Assembly (NCBI RefSeq): GCF_900129985.1
Contig: NZ_FQXN01000001.1
Coordinates: 372,001-436,000, forward strand
Direction: 5' to 3'
DNA length: 64,000 bases
DNA from: Thermosipho atlanticus DSM 15807
GTDB lineage: Bacteria; Thermotogota; Thermotogae; Thermotogales; Fervidobacteriaceae
The notes beneath the pieces were generated by a model that saw only the letters and a list, made by a program, of their open reading frames with translations, ran no database searches and was not told where the DNA came from. Position numbers and translations under genes: made by a program. This document shows, piece after piece, positions 20,624 to 29,778 of the stretch (its first letter is position 1; every line of letters begins with the position of its first letter).

Positions 20624-21298
20624 TTGAAGAGGTTAACAATCACAGGAAGATCAGTAGAAGAAATTTTATCAGTTTTTGAAGAGGATTATGATATAAAAAA
20701 AGGTGAATATGATTATAATGTTGTTGATAAAGGTTCTGTTGGATTTTTAGGTATTTTTGCAAGAGATGCAGTGGTAGAAATTACTATTAAGAAGCAATAT
20801 TATGAAAGAAAACTTCAAGAGTTTGTTAAAAAAATTGTATCTCATTTTGATCCTGATATATCTGTAAAAGTTTATTCGAAAAATCCGAGAGTTTTTATTG
20901 CAAAGATAAATGGTGAAGGTATTGGAAAGATAATCGGAAAACATGGCAAGGGTCTCGGAGCACTTCAGCATCTTTCAACTATTTTCTTAAATAGGTTATC
21001 AGATACAAAAGTAACAGTTCTTATTGATGCAGGAGATTACAGAGAAAAGAGAAAAGAACTTATAGAAAGAATAGTAAAAAATGCATTGGAAAAGTTGAAA
21101 AAAGATGGTGTCAAGAAAGTGGAATTAGATCCTATGTTTGCTTTTGAGCGAATGTTAGTCCATGAAATATTAAAAAATTTCAAGGATGTTGTTTCGTACT
21201 CTGTTGGAGTTGAACCATATAGATATGTTGTAATTGAAAGGAGAGAGAAAGATGCTAGTTTCAAAGCCAGAAAAAGTAGAACCTATAATAATAGATGA
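20624..21298 (+). CDS. jag: RNA-binding protein Jag/KhpB (EloR)
   Basis: Cytoplasmic RNA-binding protein tied to cell elongation control. Domains in order: an N-terminal Jag_N domain (GRSVEEILSVFEEDYDIKKGEYDYNVVDKGSVGFLGI), a KH domain with GEGIGKIIGKHGKGLGALQHL, and a C-terminal R3H domain (ERMLVHEILKNF). I start at TTG 20624, which has aggggtg six bases upstream; an in-frame GTG at 20615 lies inside that ribosome site. It follows yidC without a real gap. The cupin gene begins within its last 47 bases. Confidence 0.9.
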   Translation: MKRLTITGRSVEEILSVFEEDYDIKKGEYDYNVVDKGSVGFLGIFARDAVVEITIKKQYYERKLQEFVKKIVSHFDPDISVKVYSKNPRVFIAKINGEGIGKIIGKHGKGLGALQHLSTIFLNRLSDTKVTVLIDAGDYREKRKELIERIVKNALEKLKKDGVKKVELDPMFAFERMLVHEILKNFKDVVSYSVGVEPYRYVVIERREKDASFKARKSRTYNNR

Positions 21299-21593
21299 AG
21301 GTAAAATTGAAAAAAGGATATTGATAGGTTCAAAAGATGGTGCAAGAAATTTTGTTATGAGGTTGTTTAAATTAAAACCTGGTGCAAATACACCTTATCA
21401 TACGCATGATTGGGAGCATGAAATTTTTGTTGTTAAAGGAAAGATTCAGGCTGTTTCCAAAGATAAAAAATACGAAGCTGAAGAGGGATCGTTTATTTAT
21501 GTCCCCGCAAATGAAGAGCATCAATTTGTTAATATTGGTGAAAATGATGCGGAATTTATTTGCGTAATTCCGTATATTCCTGGAAATGAGTAA
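21252..21593 (+). CDS. Small cupin-domain protein
   Basis: 113 residues forming a single cupin barrel. Motif 1 reads YHTHDWEHEIFVVKG with the metal ligands His, His and Glu, and motif 2 reads YVPANEEHQFVN with the last histidine. ATG 21252 is preferred (aaaggagagag upstream); an in-frame TTG at 21234 is the alternative. No specific reaction can be assigned. It overlaps jag at its start and the potassium channel gene by eight bases at its end. Confidence 0.8.
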   Translation: MLVSKPEKVEPIIIDEGKIEKRILIGSKDGARNFVMRLFKLKPGANTPYHTHDWEHEIFVVKGKIQAVSKDKKYEAEEGSFIYVPANEEHQFVNIGENDAEFICVIPYIPGNE

Positions 21594-22614
21594 AAATAAT
21601 TTATTGGGAAAAGTTATAGTTAAACAGATAGTAATTCTGACAGTACTTGTAATATTAATTCTCGTATTAGGCATCAGCTATTATCATTTTTTCGAAGGTT
21701 TATCGATAGTTGATGCCTTCTTTTTTACTACTATTACTATATCAACTGTAGGATATAATTTACCAGATAACTTATCAACTATTGGAAAAATTGTTACTTC
21801 AATAATGATTTTCAGTGGTATAAGTGTTGTGTTGTATGGAGTTACAACAATTACCGCAATAATTGTCGAAGGAAAGTTACGGGATTTTTTAAAAAGGAGG
21901 AAAATTGAAAAAATGATTGAAAAATTAAAAGATCATGTGATTGTTGTTGGTGCGGGGAAAACAGGGGAATATGTGATTGGGGAGTTAATAAACGAAAGAG
22001 AAAAATTTGTTATTATAGATAATGATGAAGAGAGGATTAATAAGGTTTTGAATATATACAAGGATACCACTATTCCCTTTGTGTTGGGGGATGCAACAGA
22101 AGAGGAAACATTAATTAATGCTGGTGTCAAGAAAGCAAAAGCATTAATTACGACTCTTCCTGAAGATTCTGTAAATGTTTTTGTCGTTTTAAGCGCAAGA
22201 ACTTTAAATTCTGATTTAACAATTATTTCAAAGGTAACTGATACTAGTTCAATACAAAAATTAAAATATGCAGGTGCTACAACGGTAGTGGCGGCAGATC
22301 AAATTGCCGGGACGAGAATGGCGAGGTTGACAACCAGACCCCATGCAGTTAATTTTCTTGATATTGTTGCTTTTGGTAACGAATCATATAGAATAGAGGA
22401 ATTGGAAGTTGTTCGAGAAAGTTACATTGTTGATAAAACAATAGGAGAACTTAATTTAGCCAAAAATTTTAATATAATGGTTCTTGGTATAAATAGAGAA
22501 GGAAGCATTTTGTTTGCACCAACTGGGGACAGTATAATTAGAGCTAATGATAAATTAATAATATTGGGTAGTCAAGAAAGTATTGAACAATTTAGGGAAT
22601 TTGCAAAATTATAG
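21586..22614 (+). CDS. Two-helix potassium channel with RCK domains (unusual GYN filter)
   Basis: 342 residues with the plan of MthK-type channels: helix 1 (about 12-35), pore helix, filter, helix 2 (about 65-92), then an RCK_N Rossmann domain with VIVVGAGKTGEYVIGEL (about 115-135) and an RCK_C (TrkA_C) domain (about 255-340). The selectivity filter is T54-V-G-Y-N58, where nearly all K+ channels have TVGYG. Transport of K+ is therefore likely but selectivity could be altered. The nucleotide-binding glycines are intact. The 3' end overlaps the WD40 gene on the other strand by 23 bases, with no terminator between them. Confidence 0.88.
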   Translation: MSKNNLLGKVIVKQIVILTVLVILILVLGISYYHFFEGLSIVDAFFFTTITISTVGYNLPDNLSTIGKIVTSIMIFSGISVVLYGVTTITAIIVEGKLRDFLKRRKIEKMIEKLKDHVIVVGAGKTGEYVIGELINEREKFVIIDNDEERINKVLNIYKDTTIPFVLGDATEEETLINAGVKKAKALITTLPEDSVNVFVVLSARTLNSDLTIISKVTDTSSIQKLKYAGATTVVAADQIAGTRMARLTTRPHAVNFLDIVAFGNESYRIEELEVVRESYIVDKTIGELNLAKNFNIMVLGINREGSILFAPTGDSIIRANDKLIILGSQESIEQFREFAKL

Positions 22615-25066
22615 GATCTTTTCCTGAAGAAGTAATAATATAATTTCTAGCAGGATCTATAGCAACTGCTAAGACAGATAATGAAAAATCCTTAATTATT
22701 CCTTTTAAATTTCCTTCGAAATCAAAAATTTTAATTGTATTATCACTGCTGGCAGTTATTATTTTATTCTGCCATAATTTTACGTTGAAAATTGTAGTTC
22801 GATGTGCCTGAAATTTTCTTATTAATTTGTTATTTTCAAGATTAATTAAATAACAGAATCCTTTTTCATCACCAACTCCAAGGATATTGTTAAATATATC
22901 AAAGTTCCATATGATACTTTTGGTAGAAAAAAACTTCTCGATAGAAAGATTGGTTAAGTTTAGCTTGATAATATCGCCATTGATGAATGAAATAATGAGG
23001 CTATTTTTGTAAATTTTTAAGTGTGTTATAGGCTGTTTAAATGTTTTGCTGAAAATTACCTTCATTTTATTTAAATTGTAAGCAAACAATTTATTATCCC
23101 AACCACCACTGTATAAAACGCCATCTTTATATTCTAAACTCCACACATATCCTGTATGATATGAAAGTGTTTTTAACAATCTTCCATTAAAATTCCAAAT
23201 TTTTACAGTATTATCACTTGAACCAGAGATTATAAATTTTTGATCTACAATTTTAATTGTTCTAATCCAATCGTTATGTCCAGTAAATGTTTTGATGAGA
23301 ATTAATTTTCCATTTTCAATTTTCCATATTTTTATTTTTTTATCTGCACCGCCTGTGACTATGTACTTTCCATTACTACTTATATCAACAGTTACAATTT
23401 TGGCTTCGTTTTCGGCTAGTTTTCCATATTCGTTAAAATTAGAGTCAAAAACCATTATATCTCCATTGGAAAGAGAAGCATACAAAAACTCGTTGGATTG
23501 TAATGAAACTATTGGAAAACTAATTTCAAATTTTGAAAAGCTATGTGTAATTGTGTTGAAAATAATCAATTCTTTGTTTGTACCTAAGATAAGATCTTTA
23601 TTATACATTGTTGTATCAAAGATGTTAGTCTCAAATGTAAAAATCAAATTGTCGTTTTCAAAAATTTCACCGTTAAAAGTTACTATGTAATTGTTTAATA
23701 TTTTGATTATTGGATTGTTTGAAATTTTGTGTATTTTTACAGAAAAATCATTTAATGAATATTCAATAATTTTACCAGTATTTGTTCCTATTTTTACTGT
23801 TTTTGCATTTATCTGAAAAGAAATTGGCCATTCGTTATCGAGTTCGATATAGTCTATAAGTAAATCATTATCAAAAATATATATAAAACCATATGTGCCA
23901 ATAAACACGTAATTATCGATTTTAAATAAAAGTGAAATATCATTTTCAGATTCAAAAATAACATTTTTTTGTGAATCGTATACTTTATATTCATTATATT
24001 CGTTTGATGAATAGTATATTTGATCGTTATTAATGAAAAAGTTGCTAATATTTGTTTGGTTTATAATGTTTCGGTATGCTTCACCAGTTTTCGTATTATA
24101 GGAAATTAAAGAACCGGTATTTTTTAAAACATAAAGTTGATTTTTGTATAAAATAGTTTTTTTGATTAGAGAGAAATTATTTAAAAATGAAGTTATGGAA
24201 TTTTCAAGTAGATTATATTGTAAAATTTTGCCACTGGAAGTACCAATAAATACGTTGTTTGAAGATGATGTAATGCTTATTATAGGATCTATGGCAATTT
24301 TTATGTAGTTTATAGTTTGAAAATTGTGATCTAAAATGTATAATTCACCAATATTTGTCCCAATGTATATATGATTTTCATCAGCATATGCTGTTGTAAT
24401 ATTTTCAATTTTGAATACTTCGTTTTCTTTTTCGATGTCGTAGATAATCCCGAAAGAACTAACTGCGTATACTTTATTTTCAATTGTGAGTAATTTTATG
24501 ATTCTTCCCTTAAAGGTTTTCTCAAAGTCAAATTTAAGATTATTAATATCGTAAAATATTACTTTTCCATCATCACCACAACTTATTAATTGGTTATTGA
24601 TAATAACCAAATCTCTAATCCATCTTTCATGGAAGGCGTGGATTGTTAAAAGTTTTAGAGATTTTTTGTCAATTATATATACTTTGTTATCTGAACCACC
24701 GAAGACTATATAATTTGAATTAGTGTAAATTGTAAAAATTGAACCTTTAGATGAAAAAGATTTAACGAATTTTCCAGAAACTTTATCATAGATCTTCAGA
24801 TTACCATCAGGTTTGTACCCACCTACGATGATATATTTATCATCAACAGCCAAGGCTCTGGCCCAAGAATTGTGAGAATAAATAGACAGTAAAAGAGTTT
24901 TTGATCTGATATTCCAGATGTTTACAATACCATCGGAAGCGGAAGAGTACAAGAGATTTTTATCAACTTGTAATTGCCATATAGCACCATGGTGTCCGAA
25001 AAGGCTGAATGAAAAAGAAAACAAAAATACAGAAACACTTAGAAAAAAAATAACTAGGATTTTCAT
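22592..25066 (-). CDS. Secreted WD40-repeat (beta-propeller) protein
   Basis: 824 residues from ATG 25066, with ggaggg upstream; an in-frame start nine codons earlier lacks a ribosome site. The N-terminus is a signal peptide (MKILVIFFLSVSVFLFSFSFS). The rest is a chain of WD40-like repeats. The clearest are GHHGAIWQLQ...SDGIVNIWNI near the start and GHNDWIRTIKI...SSDNTVKIWNF, then SGGWDNKLFAYNL and SSDNTIKIFDF near the end. Middle repeats are degenerate. The size fits two propellers. No enzyme domain is seen; such proteins usually act as extracytoplasmic scaffolds. It converges on and overlaps the potassium channel gene. Function unknown. Confidence 0.82.
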   Translation of the reverse strand: MKILVIFFLSVSVFLFSFSFSLFGHHGAIWQLQVDKNLLYSSASDGIVNIWNIRSKTLLLSIYSHNSWARALAVDDKYIIVGGYKPDGNLKIYDKVSGKFVKSFSSKGSIFTIYTNSNYIVFGGSDNKVYIIDKKSLKLLTIHAFHERWIRDLVIINNQLISCGDDGKVIFYDINNLKFDFEKTFKGRIIKLLTIENKVYAVSSFGIIYDIEKENEVFKIENITTAYADENHIYIGTNIGELYILDHNFQTINYIKIAIDPIISITSSSNNVFIGTSSGKILQYNLLENSITSFLNNFSLIKKTILYKNQLYVLKNTGSLISYNTKTGEAYRNIINQTNISNFFINNDQIYYSSNEYNEYKVYDSQKNVIFESENDISLLFKIDNYVFIGTYGFIYIFDNDLLIDYIELDNEWPISFQINAKTVKIGTNTGKIIEYSLNDFSVKIHKISNNPIIKILNNYIVTFNGEIFENDNLIFTFETNIFDTTMYNKDLILGTNKELIIFNTITHSFSKFEISFPIVSLQSNEFLYASLSNGDIMVFDSNFNEYGKLAENEAKIVTVDISSNGKYIVTGGADKKIKIWKIENGKLILIKTFTGHNDWIRTIKIVDQKFIISGSSDNTVKIWNFNGRLLKTLSYHTGYVWSLEYKDGVLYSGGWDNKLFAYNLNKMKVIFSKTFKQPITHLKIYKNSLIISFINGDIIKLNLTNLSIEKFFSTKSIIWNFDIFNNILGVGDEKGFCYLINLENNKLIRKFQAHRTTIFNVKLWQNKIITASSDNTIKIFDFEGNLKGIIKDFSLSVLAVAIDPARNYIITSSGKDPIILQIP

Positions 25067-25229
25067 GTTTTCCCTCCAATTTAAATATAGCATAAAAATG
25101 AAAGAAAAAGATAATCAAAGAAATAAAGTTTAAAGTTAACAATTTGAGAGATAAAAATGCATAAATAAGATTGATATATTACTTTTGTGATGATAGACTA
25201 TAGTGTGAAAAAAATTGTGGAGGTGTGTT

Positions 25230-26600
25230 ATGGAAATAAAAGAGATTTTGGATTTGGTAAAAAGTGAAAAAATTAATTTTATTGATTTAAAAGTAGTTGA
25301 TCTCTGGGGCCGATGGAGACATGTAACTTTAGCAAGAACAAGTTTTTCTGAGAAAACTTTTACCGATGGAGTAGGGTTCGATGCTTCAAATCTTGGTTAT
25401 GCGAAAGTTACTAATAGCGATATGATTTTAATTCCTGATCCAAGTACTGCGTTTATAGAATATATTGGTGAAGATAAAGTTTTATCTATAATTTGTGATG
25501 TGTACGATTCTGTTACAGGAAAGCCTTCACTTCAAGATCCAAGAAGTATTATGAAAAGAACATTGGAACTAATTTCCGATATTGCCGATGAAGTGTATCT
25601 TGGCCCTGAGTATGAATTTCATATTTTTGAAGATGTCAAGTACAACATTTCAAATAACGATATTAGCGTTAAAATTGATAGTGGCGAAGGTTTCTGGAAT
25701 GCTCAAAATAGAGGAGAGTATTTTATAGGAAAAAAGAGAGGTTATCATAGAATACCACCATTTGATACATTGATGGAAGTAAGGAATAAAATAGTTAATA
25801 GACTACTTAGCTATGGAGTACCGGTGAAATATCATCATCATGAAGTTGGGAGTTGTCAAGTAGAGATTGAGCTAGGCTTTTTGGATGCTTTAAAGGCTGC
25901 CGATTATACATTGTTAGTTAAATATGTTGCAAGGCAAATAGCAAAAGAATATGGTTTAGTTGTAACATTTATGCCTAAACCTTTGTATGATGAGGCAGGC
26001 AATGGGATGCATATACACCAGTATTTGGTAAAAAATAGTAAAAATATATTTAATGGGGATAAAATATATAATCTTTCAAATTATGCTTTGTCGTATATAG
26101 CAGGTTTATTGAAACATGCGAAATCTGTTATGGCATTTACTAATCCATCTACAAATTCGTACAGAAGACTTGTGCCAGGGTTTGAAGCACCAACTAATGC
26201 GGTATTTGCTCTTGCAAATAGAACAGCAGCAATTAGAATCCCCGCATATGTGAAAAATCCAGAGAAAAGAAGAATCGAATTTAGAACAATAGATTCAACT
26301 GGAAATCCATACCTTGCTTTTTCAGCAATGATTCTAGCAGGTATTGATGGTATAAAACAAAACTTAGATCCAACTGCTGAAGGATTTGGGCCATTTGAAG
26401 GAGATGCGTACAAAGAAAAGGTGAAACCTCTTGCATCGAGTTTGAGTGAAGCGTGTTATGCACTCAAGCAGGATAATGAATATTTAGAAACTTTTCCTAA
26501 AGAACTTATTAAGCATTGGGTAAAGGAAAAATTAAAGGAGGAGATTGAAATAAACGCGGTTCCACATCCCAAAGAATTTGAAAACTATTTTGACGTATAA
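25230..26600 (+). CDS. glnA: Glutamine synthetase, type I
   Basis: Makes glutamine from glutamate, ammonia and ATP. 456 residues from ATG 25230 (ggaggtg upstream). The N-terminal beta-grasp domain includes the DLWGRWRHVTL strand. The catalytic domain has YEFHIF (metal-binding Glu), HHHEVGSCQVEIEL, GNGMHIHQYL and NRTAAIRIPAYV with the active-site region, and RRIEFRTIDSTGNPYLAFSAM. It is of the shorter GSI-alpha size; no clear adenylylation-site tyrosine motif is visible, so control is probably by feedback. A strong terminator follows. It is probably monocistronic. Confidence 0.94.
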   Translation: MEIKEILDLVKSEKINFIDLKVVDLWGRWRHVTLARTSFSEKTFTDGVGFDASNLGYAKVTNSDMILIPDPSTAFIEYIGEDKVLSIICDVYDSVTGKPSLQDPRSIMKRTLELISDIADEVYLGPEYEFHIFEDVKYNISNNDISVKIDSGEGFWNAQNRGEYFIGKKRGYHRIPPFDTLMEVRNKIVNRLLSYGVPVKYHHHEVGSCQVEIELGFLDALKAADYTLLVKYVARQIAKEYGLVVTFMPKPLYDEAGNGMHIHQYLVKNSKNIFNGDKIYNLSNYALSYIAGLLKHAKSVMAFTNPSTNSYRRLVPGFEAPTNAVFALANRTAAIRIPAYVKNPEKRRIEFRTIDSTGNPYLAFSAMILAGIDGIKQNLDPTAEGFGPFEGDAYKEKVKPLASSLSEACYALKQDNEYLETFPKELIKHWVKEKLKEEIEINAVPHPKEFENYFDV

Positions 26601-26605
26601 ACATT

Positions 26606-26637
26606 ATAACCCCTCGGTTTTCGAGGGGTTATGTTTT
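26606..26637 (+). terminator. Intrinsic terminator after glnA
   Basis: A perfect 11-bp stem (ataacccctcg 26606-26616 with cgaggggttat 26622-26632) and a 5-base loop, followed by gttttt. Confidence 0.92.
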
Positions 26638-26789
26638 TAAAATATTCTTTTCAATATTTTTTAAATAGTGCAATATAATTCTTTATTATGTATTTTTGCA
26701 TGAAGGAGATATTTACTTCAAGCTTTCTAAATTATGTTGAACATATGTGATAAAATAAATATGAAGAGAATAAAAAGAGGTGATTTTTT

Positions 26790-27962
26790 GTGGAAATCAT
26801 TTATTTTATCATACTTGCTATATTTACTTTTGTGATCGGGATTTTTGTTGGTTATAAATTAGGATATAGTTTTGGGAAAAAGGATAAGGAAACTGAACAA
26901 TTTGCAAATCAACTTGCTAATATAAATAATTTATCAATTCAGATCGCAGAATTAAAAGCTAAATATGAAGAGATTGAAAGATCAAGACAAGAAGCTGAGA
27001 AACAGAAAGAAAAGTTGAACGAAGAAAGAGAAAAAAGATTTAATGAATTTATAGAAAACATTCATAAACTATTTTCCGAATTAAGTGAAAAAACAATAAA
27101 AATAGACGAACAAAAAGATAAAAGAATAGCTGAACTTGTTGAACAAATGAAGAATTTCTTTGAAGAACAAAAGAAAAATACTGAAAAATTTTTACTTGAG
27201 CAGGGGAAATCAAGGGAAGAAATTGAAAAAAGAAGAGATGCACAAATTGAAGACATGAAACGAATGATATCTGTTTTTACTAAGACAGTTTCCGGGACAA
27301 AAACGCGTGGCATGACAGGAGAAATATTATTAAAGGATGCAATTAAAGAATCTATTAAAGTTGGGTTAGTAAAAACAAATCTTAAGACTGAAAATGGGGA
27401 AGTTGAGTTTGCGTGGGATTTAGGTGACGGAAAATTTATTCCAATTGATTCAAAACTTCCAGATGTGTTTAAATTGTTAGAGAAATACAATAGTACTGAA
27501 GATATGAACGAACGAGAAAAATTGAAAAAGGAAGTAATAAATAAAGTGAAAAAAGAAATTCAAAGAGTTCAAAAATATCAAAATCTTGCAAATACAGTAG
27601 ATAGTTGTATTCTAGTAGTTCCAGAAGCAGTTTTGGATATAGCACCGGAGCTTGTGAATATAGGAAGAGAAAACAAAGTATTTGTATGTAGTTATAAAGA
27701 TGTATTTGTTATAGCTCATACGTTACAGGATAGGTATATTAGATTAAAGGAAGAAGGGGATATTGGTAGATACAAACAAATTGTTGACACGCTAATGCAA
27801 TTACTTGAAAGTATAAGCAAGAAAACCGATACAATTGAAAGAGCTTTAACAACGATTAAGAACGCTAATGAAGGTATCAGAAACAGTACAATAAAAGGCA
27901 AGAGGATTACTATAGACACTGAGAACGAAATAAAAACTTTATCTGAAAAGGGTGAAGATTAA
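26790..27962 (+). CDS. rmuC: DNA recombination protein RmuC
   Basis: 390 residues: an N-terminal membrane helix (about 2-24), a long charged coiled coil (about 35-160) and the RmuC nuclease-like domain starting near TRGMTGEILLKDAIKES, with FIPIDSKLPDVFKLLEKYN and DSCILVVPEAVLDIAPEL. RmuC limits inversions at short repeats in E. coli. The start is GTG 26790 with agaggtgat upstream. An extended -10 (tgataaaat, 26748-26756) lies about 35 bases before it, with a poor -35. It precedes ldh by 19 bp and the two are likely co-transcribed. Confidence 0.88.
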   Translation: MEIIYFIILAIFTFVIGIFVGYKLGYSFGKKDKETEQFANQLANINNLSIQIAELKAKYEEIERSRQEAEKQKEKLNEEREKRFNEFIENIHKLFSELSEKTIKIDEQKDKRIAELVEQMKNFFEEQKKNTEKFLLEQGKSREEIEKRRDAQIEDMKRMISVFTKTVSGTKTRGMTGEILLKDAIKESIKVGLVKTNLKTENGEVEFAWDLGDGKFIPIDSKLPDVFKLLEKYNSTEDMNEREKLKKEVINKVKKEIQRVQKYQNLANTVDSCILVVPEAVLDIAPELVNIGRENKVFVCSYKDVFVIAHTLQDRYIRLKEEGDIGRYKQIVDTLMQLLESISKKTDTIERALTTIKNANEGIRNSTIKGKRITIDTENEIKTLSEKGED

Positions 27963-27981
27963 TTAAAGAGGGGGGAAAGTT

Positions 27982-28893
27982 ATGAAAGTATCTATAATAG
28001 GTGCCGGACGTGTTGGGGTAAGTATTGCTTTTTCATTATTACATAAAGAGATAGTAGATGAAATGGTGATAATTGATAAAAATTTTCAAAGAGCTGAAGG
28101 AGAAGCTTTAGATTTGTATCACAGTACTCCTATGTTTAAAAGAAGTAATATTTACGCTGGAGATTTTGAAAAAATGAAAGGTAGTGATTTCGTAGTTATA
28201 ACTGCAGGCGCTTCACAGAATCCTGGTGAAACAAGATTGGATCTAACAAAAAGAAATGCTGGAATTATTAAAAGCATAGCAAGAGAAATCTCTAAATATG
28301 CAAGAAATAGTATTATAATTAACGTAACTAATCCGGTCGATGTATTAACGTATATTTTGTGGAAAGAAACCGGTATATCGCATGAAAGAGTAATAGGAAG
28401 TGGAACAATATTAGATACTTCAAGATTTCGTTCACTAGTATCAAGACAATGTAGAGTGTCGCCAACAAGTATCCATGCCTATATTATCGGCGAACATGGA
28501 GACAGCGAGTTGATGGTTTGGAGTAGCGCAACAATAGGAGGTGTAAATATAAAAGAATTTTGTAAAAGATGTACAATAAGAAGTTGCACACCTTTGGAGA
28601 ATTTGTTTGTAGAGACGAAAAACGCAGCGTATACAATTATTGAAAAAAAAGGAGCAACTAACCTAGCTATAGGAGCAGTTACTGCTACTTTTATTGAAAG
28701 TATGTATAAAGATGAAAAAAGAGTTTGGACACCGTCTATTCTTATAGATGACTTATATATAGGCTTTCCGGCCATAGTTGGAAGAAATGGCGTTGAACGA
28801 ATTGTTAATATACAACTTGATGAACAAGAGAAGGAACTTTTTGAAAAATCAAAAAGTATAATAAAAAAATATTTAACTGAAGTTATTGGATAG
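27982..28893 (+). CDS. ldh: L-lactate dehydrogenase
   Basis: Reduces pyruvate to L-lactate with NADH, a fermentation end step. 303 residues. The NAD-binding motif is IIGAGRVG (5-12). The substrate loop is ASQNPGETRLDL with Gln at Q79, which marks a lactate rather than malate enzyme (malate dehydrogenases have Arg), and the catalytic R85. Further active-site residues are D145 and R148 in LDTSRFR and the proton donor H172 in IGEHGDSE. A cysteine-rich stretch (CKRCTIRSC) near residue 195 is unusual for the family. Strong ribosome site (gaggggggaa). Confidence 0.93.
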   Translation: MKVSIIGAGRVGVSIAFSLLHKEIVDEMVIIDKNFQRAEGEALDLYHSTPMFKRSNIYAGDFEKMKGSDFVVITAGASQNPGETRLDLTKRNAGIIKSIAREISKYARNSIIINVTNPVDVLTYILWKETGISHERVIGSGTILDTSRFRSLVSRQCRVSPTSIHAYIIGEHGDSELMVWSSATIGGVNIKEFCKRCTIRSCTPLENLFVETKNAAYTIIEKKGATNLAIGAVTATFIESMYKDEKRVWTPSILIDDLYIGFPAIVGRNGVERIVNIQLDEQEKELFEKSKSIIKKYLTEVIG

Positions 28894-28953
28894 TAGAGTA
28901 GTTTGTTAAATCAAAATGAATTTTTTGAAAATTGATGGAAATGAGGAAAAAGT

Positions 28954-29706
28954 GTGAAAAAAACAGATATTTTATATCATAAAGACTTTCCATTATCGAA
29001 CAAATATGACTCTAAATGGATTTTAGATAATTCTATGGGGCCAAATGTTTTGTGGCTGACTGAATGGCTCTGTGAAAAAGTAGAGTTGAAACCTGGAATG
29101 AAAGTTCTTGATTTGGGGTGTGGAAAGGCAATTTCAAGTATATTTCTTGCCAAGGAATTTAACGTAAAGGTATGGGCTTACGATCTTTGGATAGACCCAA
29201 CGGAGAATTGGAATAGGGTAAAAGAAAAAGGAGTAGAAGATAAAGTATTTCCGATTCGTGGAGATGCAAGAAATATGCCATTTGCAGAAAAATTTTTTGA
29301 TGCAATTATTTGTATTGATTCATATATTTATTTTGGTACTGATGATTTGTATCTGAATTATTTACAAAAGTTTGTTAGACCTGGTGGGATAATAGGTATA
29401 GTTGTGCCAGGTTTGATGAAAGAATTTGAAAAAGATATTCCAGAACACTTAAAAGATTTTTGGGGTCAAGACTGTTGGAGTTGGCATACAGTTGATTGGT
29501 GGAAAAAGTTGTGGGATAGAACAGGGTTAGTTGAAATAAAGGTTGCAGATACTTTATCGAATGGATGTAATTTATACATTAAATGGAAAGAGGCTCAAGA
29601 CACAATTGGGAAAAATCCATGGCCAGATGACTTAATTGCTTTGAGAAAAGATGCAGGTGAATATGTAGGATTTATTAGGCTTGTTGCGAACAAAGTAATG
29701 ATTTAA
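28954..29706 (+). CDS. SAM-dependent class I methyltransferase
   Basis: 250 residues with the SAM-binding motif VLDLGCGKA (51-59), motif II acidic residue in VWAYDLW, RGDARNMPFAEKFFDAIICID and the post-motif LQKFVRPGGIIGIVVPG. The C-terminal part has a Trp-rich segment (FWGQDCWSWHTVDWWKKLW) that probably shapes the substrate pocket. Start GTG 28954 with gaggaaa upstream. The substrate is not known. A two-way terminator lies 20 bases beyond its stop. Confidence 0.82.
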   Translation: MKKTDILYHKDFPLSNKYDSKWILDNSMGPNVLWLTEWLCEKVELKPGMKVLDLGCGKAISSIFLAKEFNVKVWAYDLWIDPTENWNRVKEKGVEDKVFPIRGDARNMPFAEKFFDAIICIDSYIYFGTDDLYLNYLQKFVRPGGIIGIVVPGLMKEFEKDIPEHLKDFWGQDCWSWHTVDWWKKLWDRTGLVEIKVADTLSNGCNLYIKWKEAQDTIGKNPWPDDLIALRKDAGEYVGFIRLVANKVMI

Positions 29707-29725
29707 TATGAATTTAATGCCATAC

Positions 29726-29751
29726 TAAAAGGCCCCTTAAGGGGCCTTTTA
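29726..29751. terminator. Bidirectional terminator between methyltransferase and ahcY
   Basis: An 11-bp perfect stem (taaaaggcccc with ggggcctttta) and a ttaa loop, with A and T runs on both sides. It can end transcripts from both the plus-strand methyltransferase gene and the minus-strand ahcY operon. Confidence 0.9.
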
Positions 29752-29778
29752 ATGTATTTTGTGTTTGTCATATTGGTT

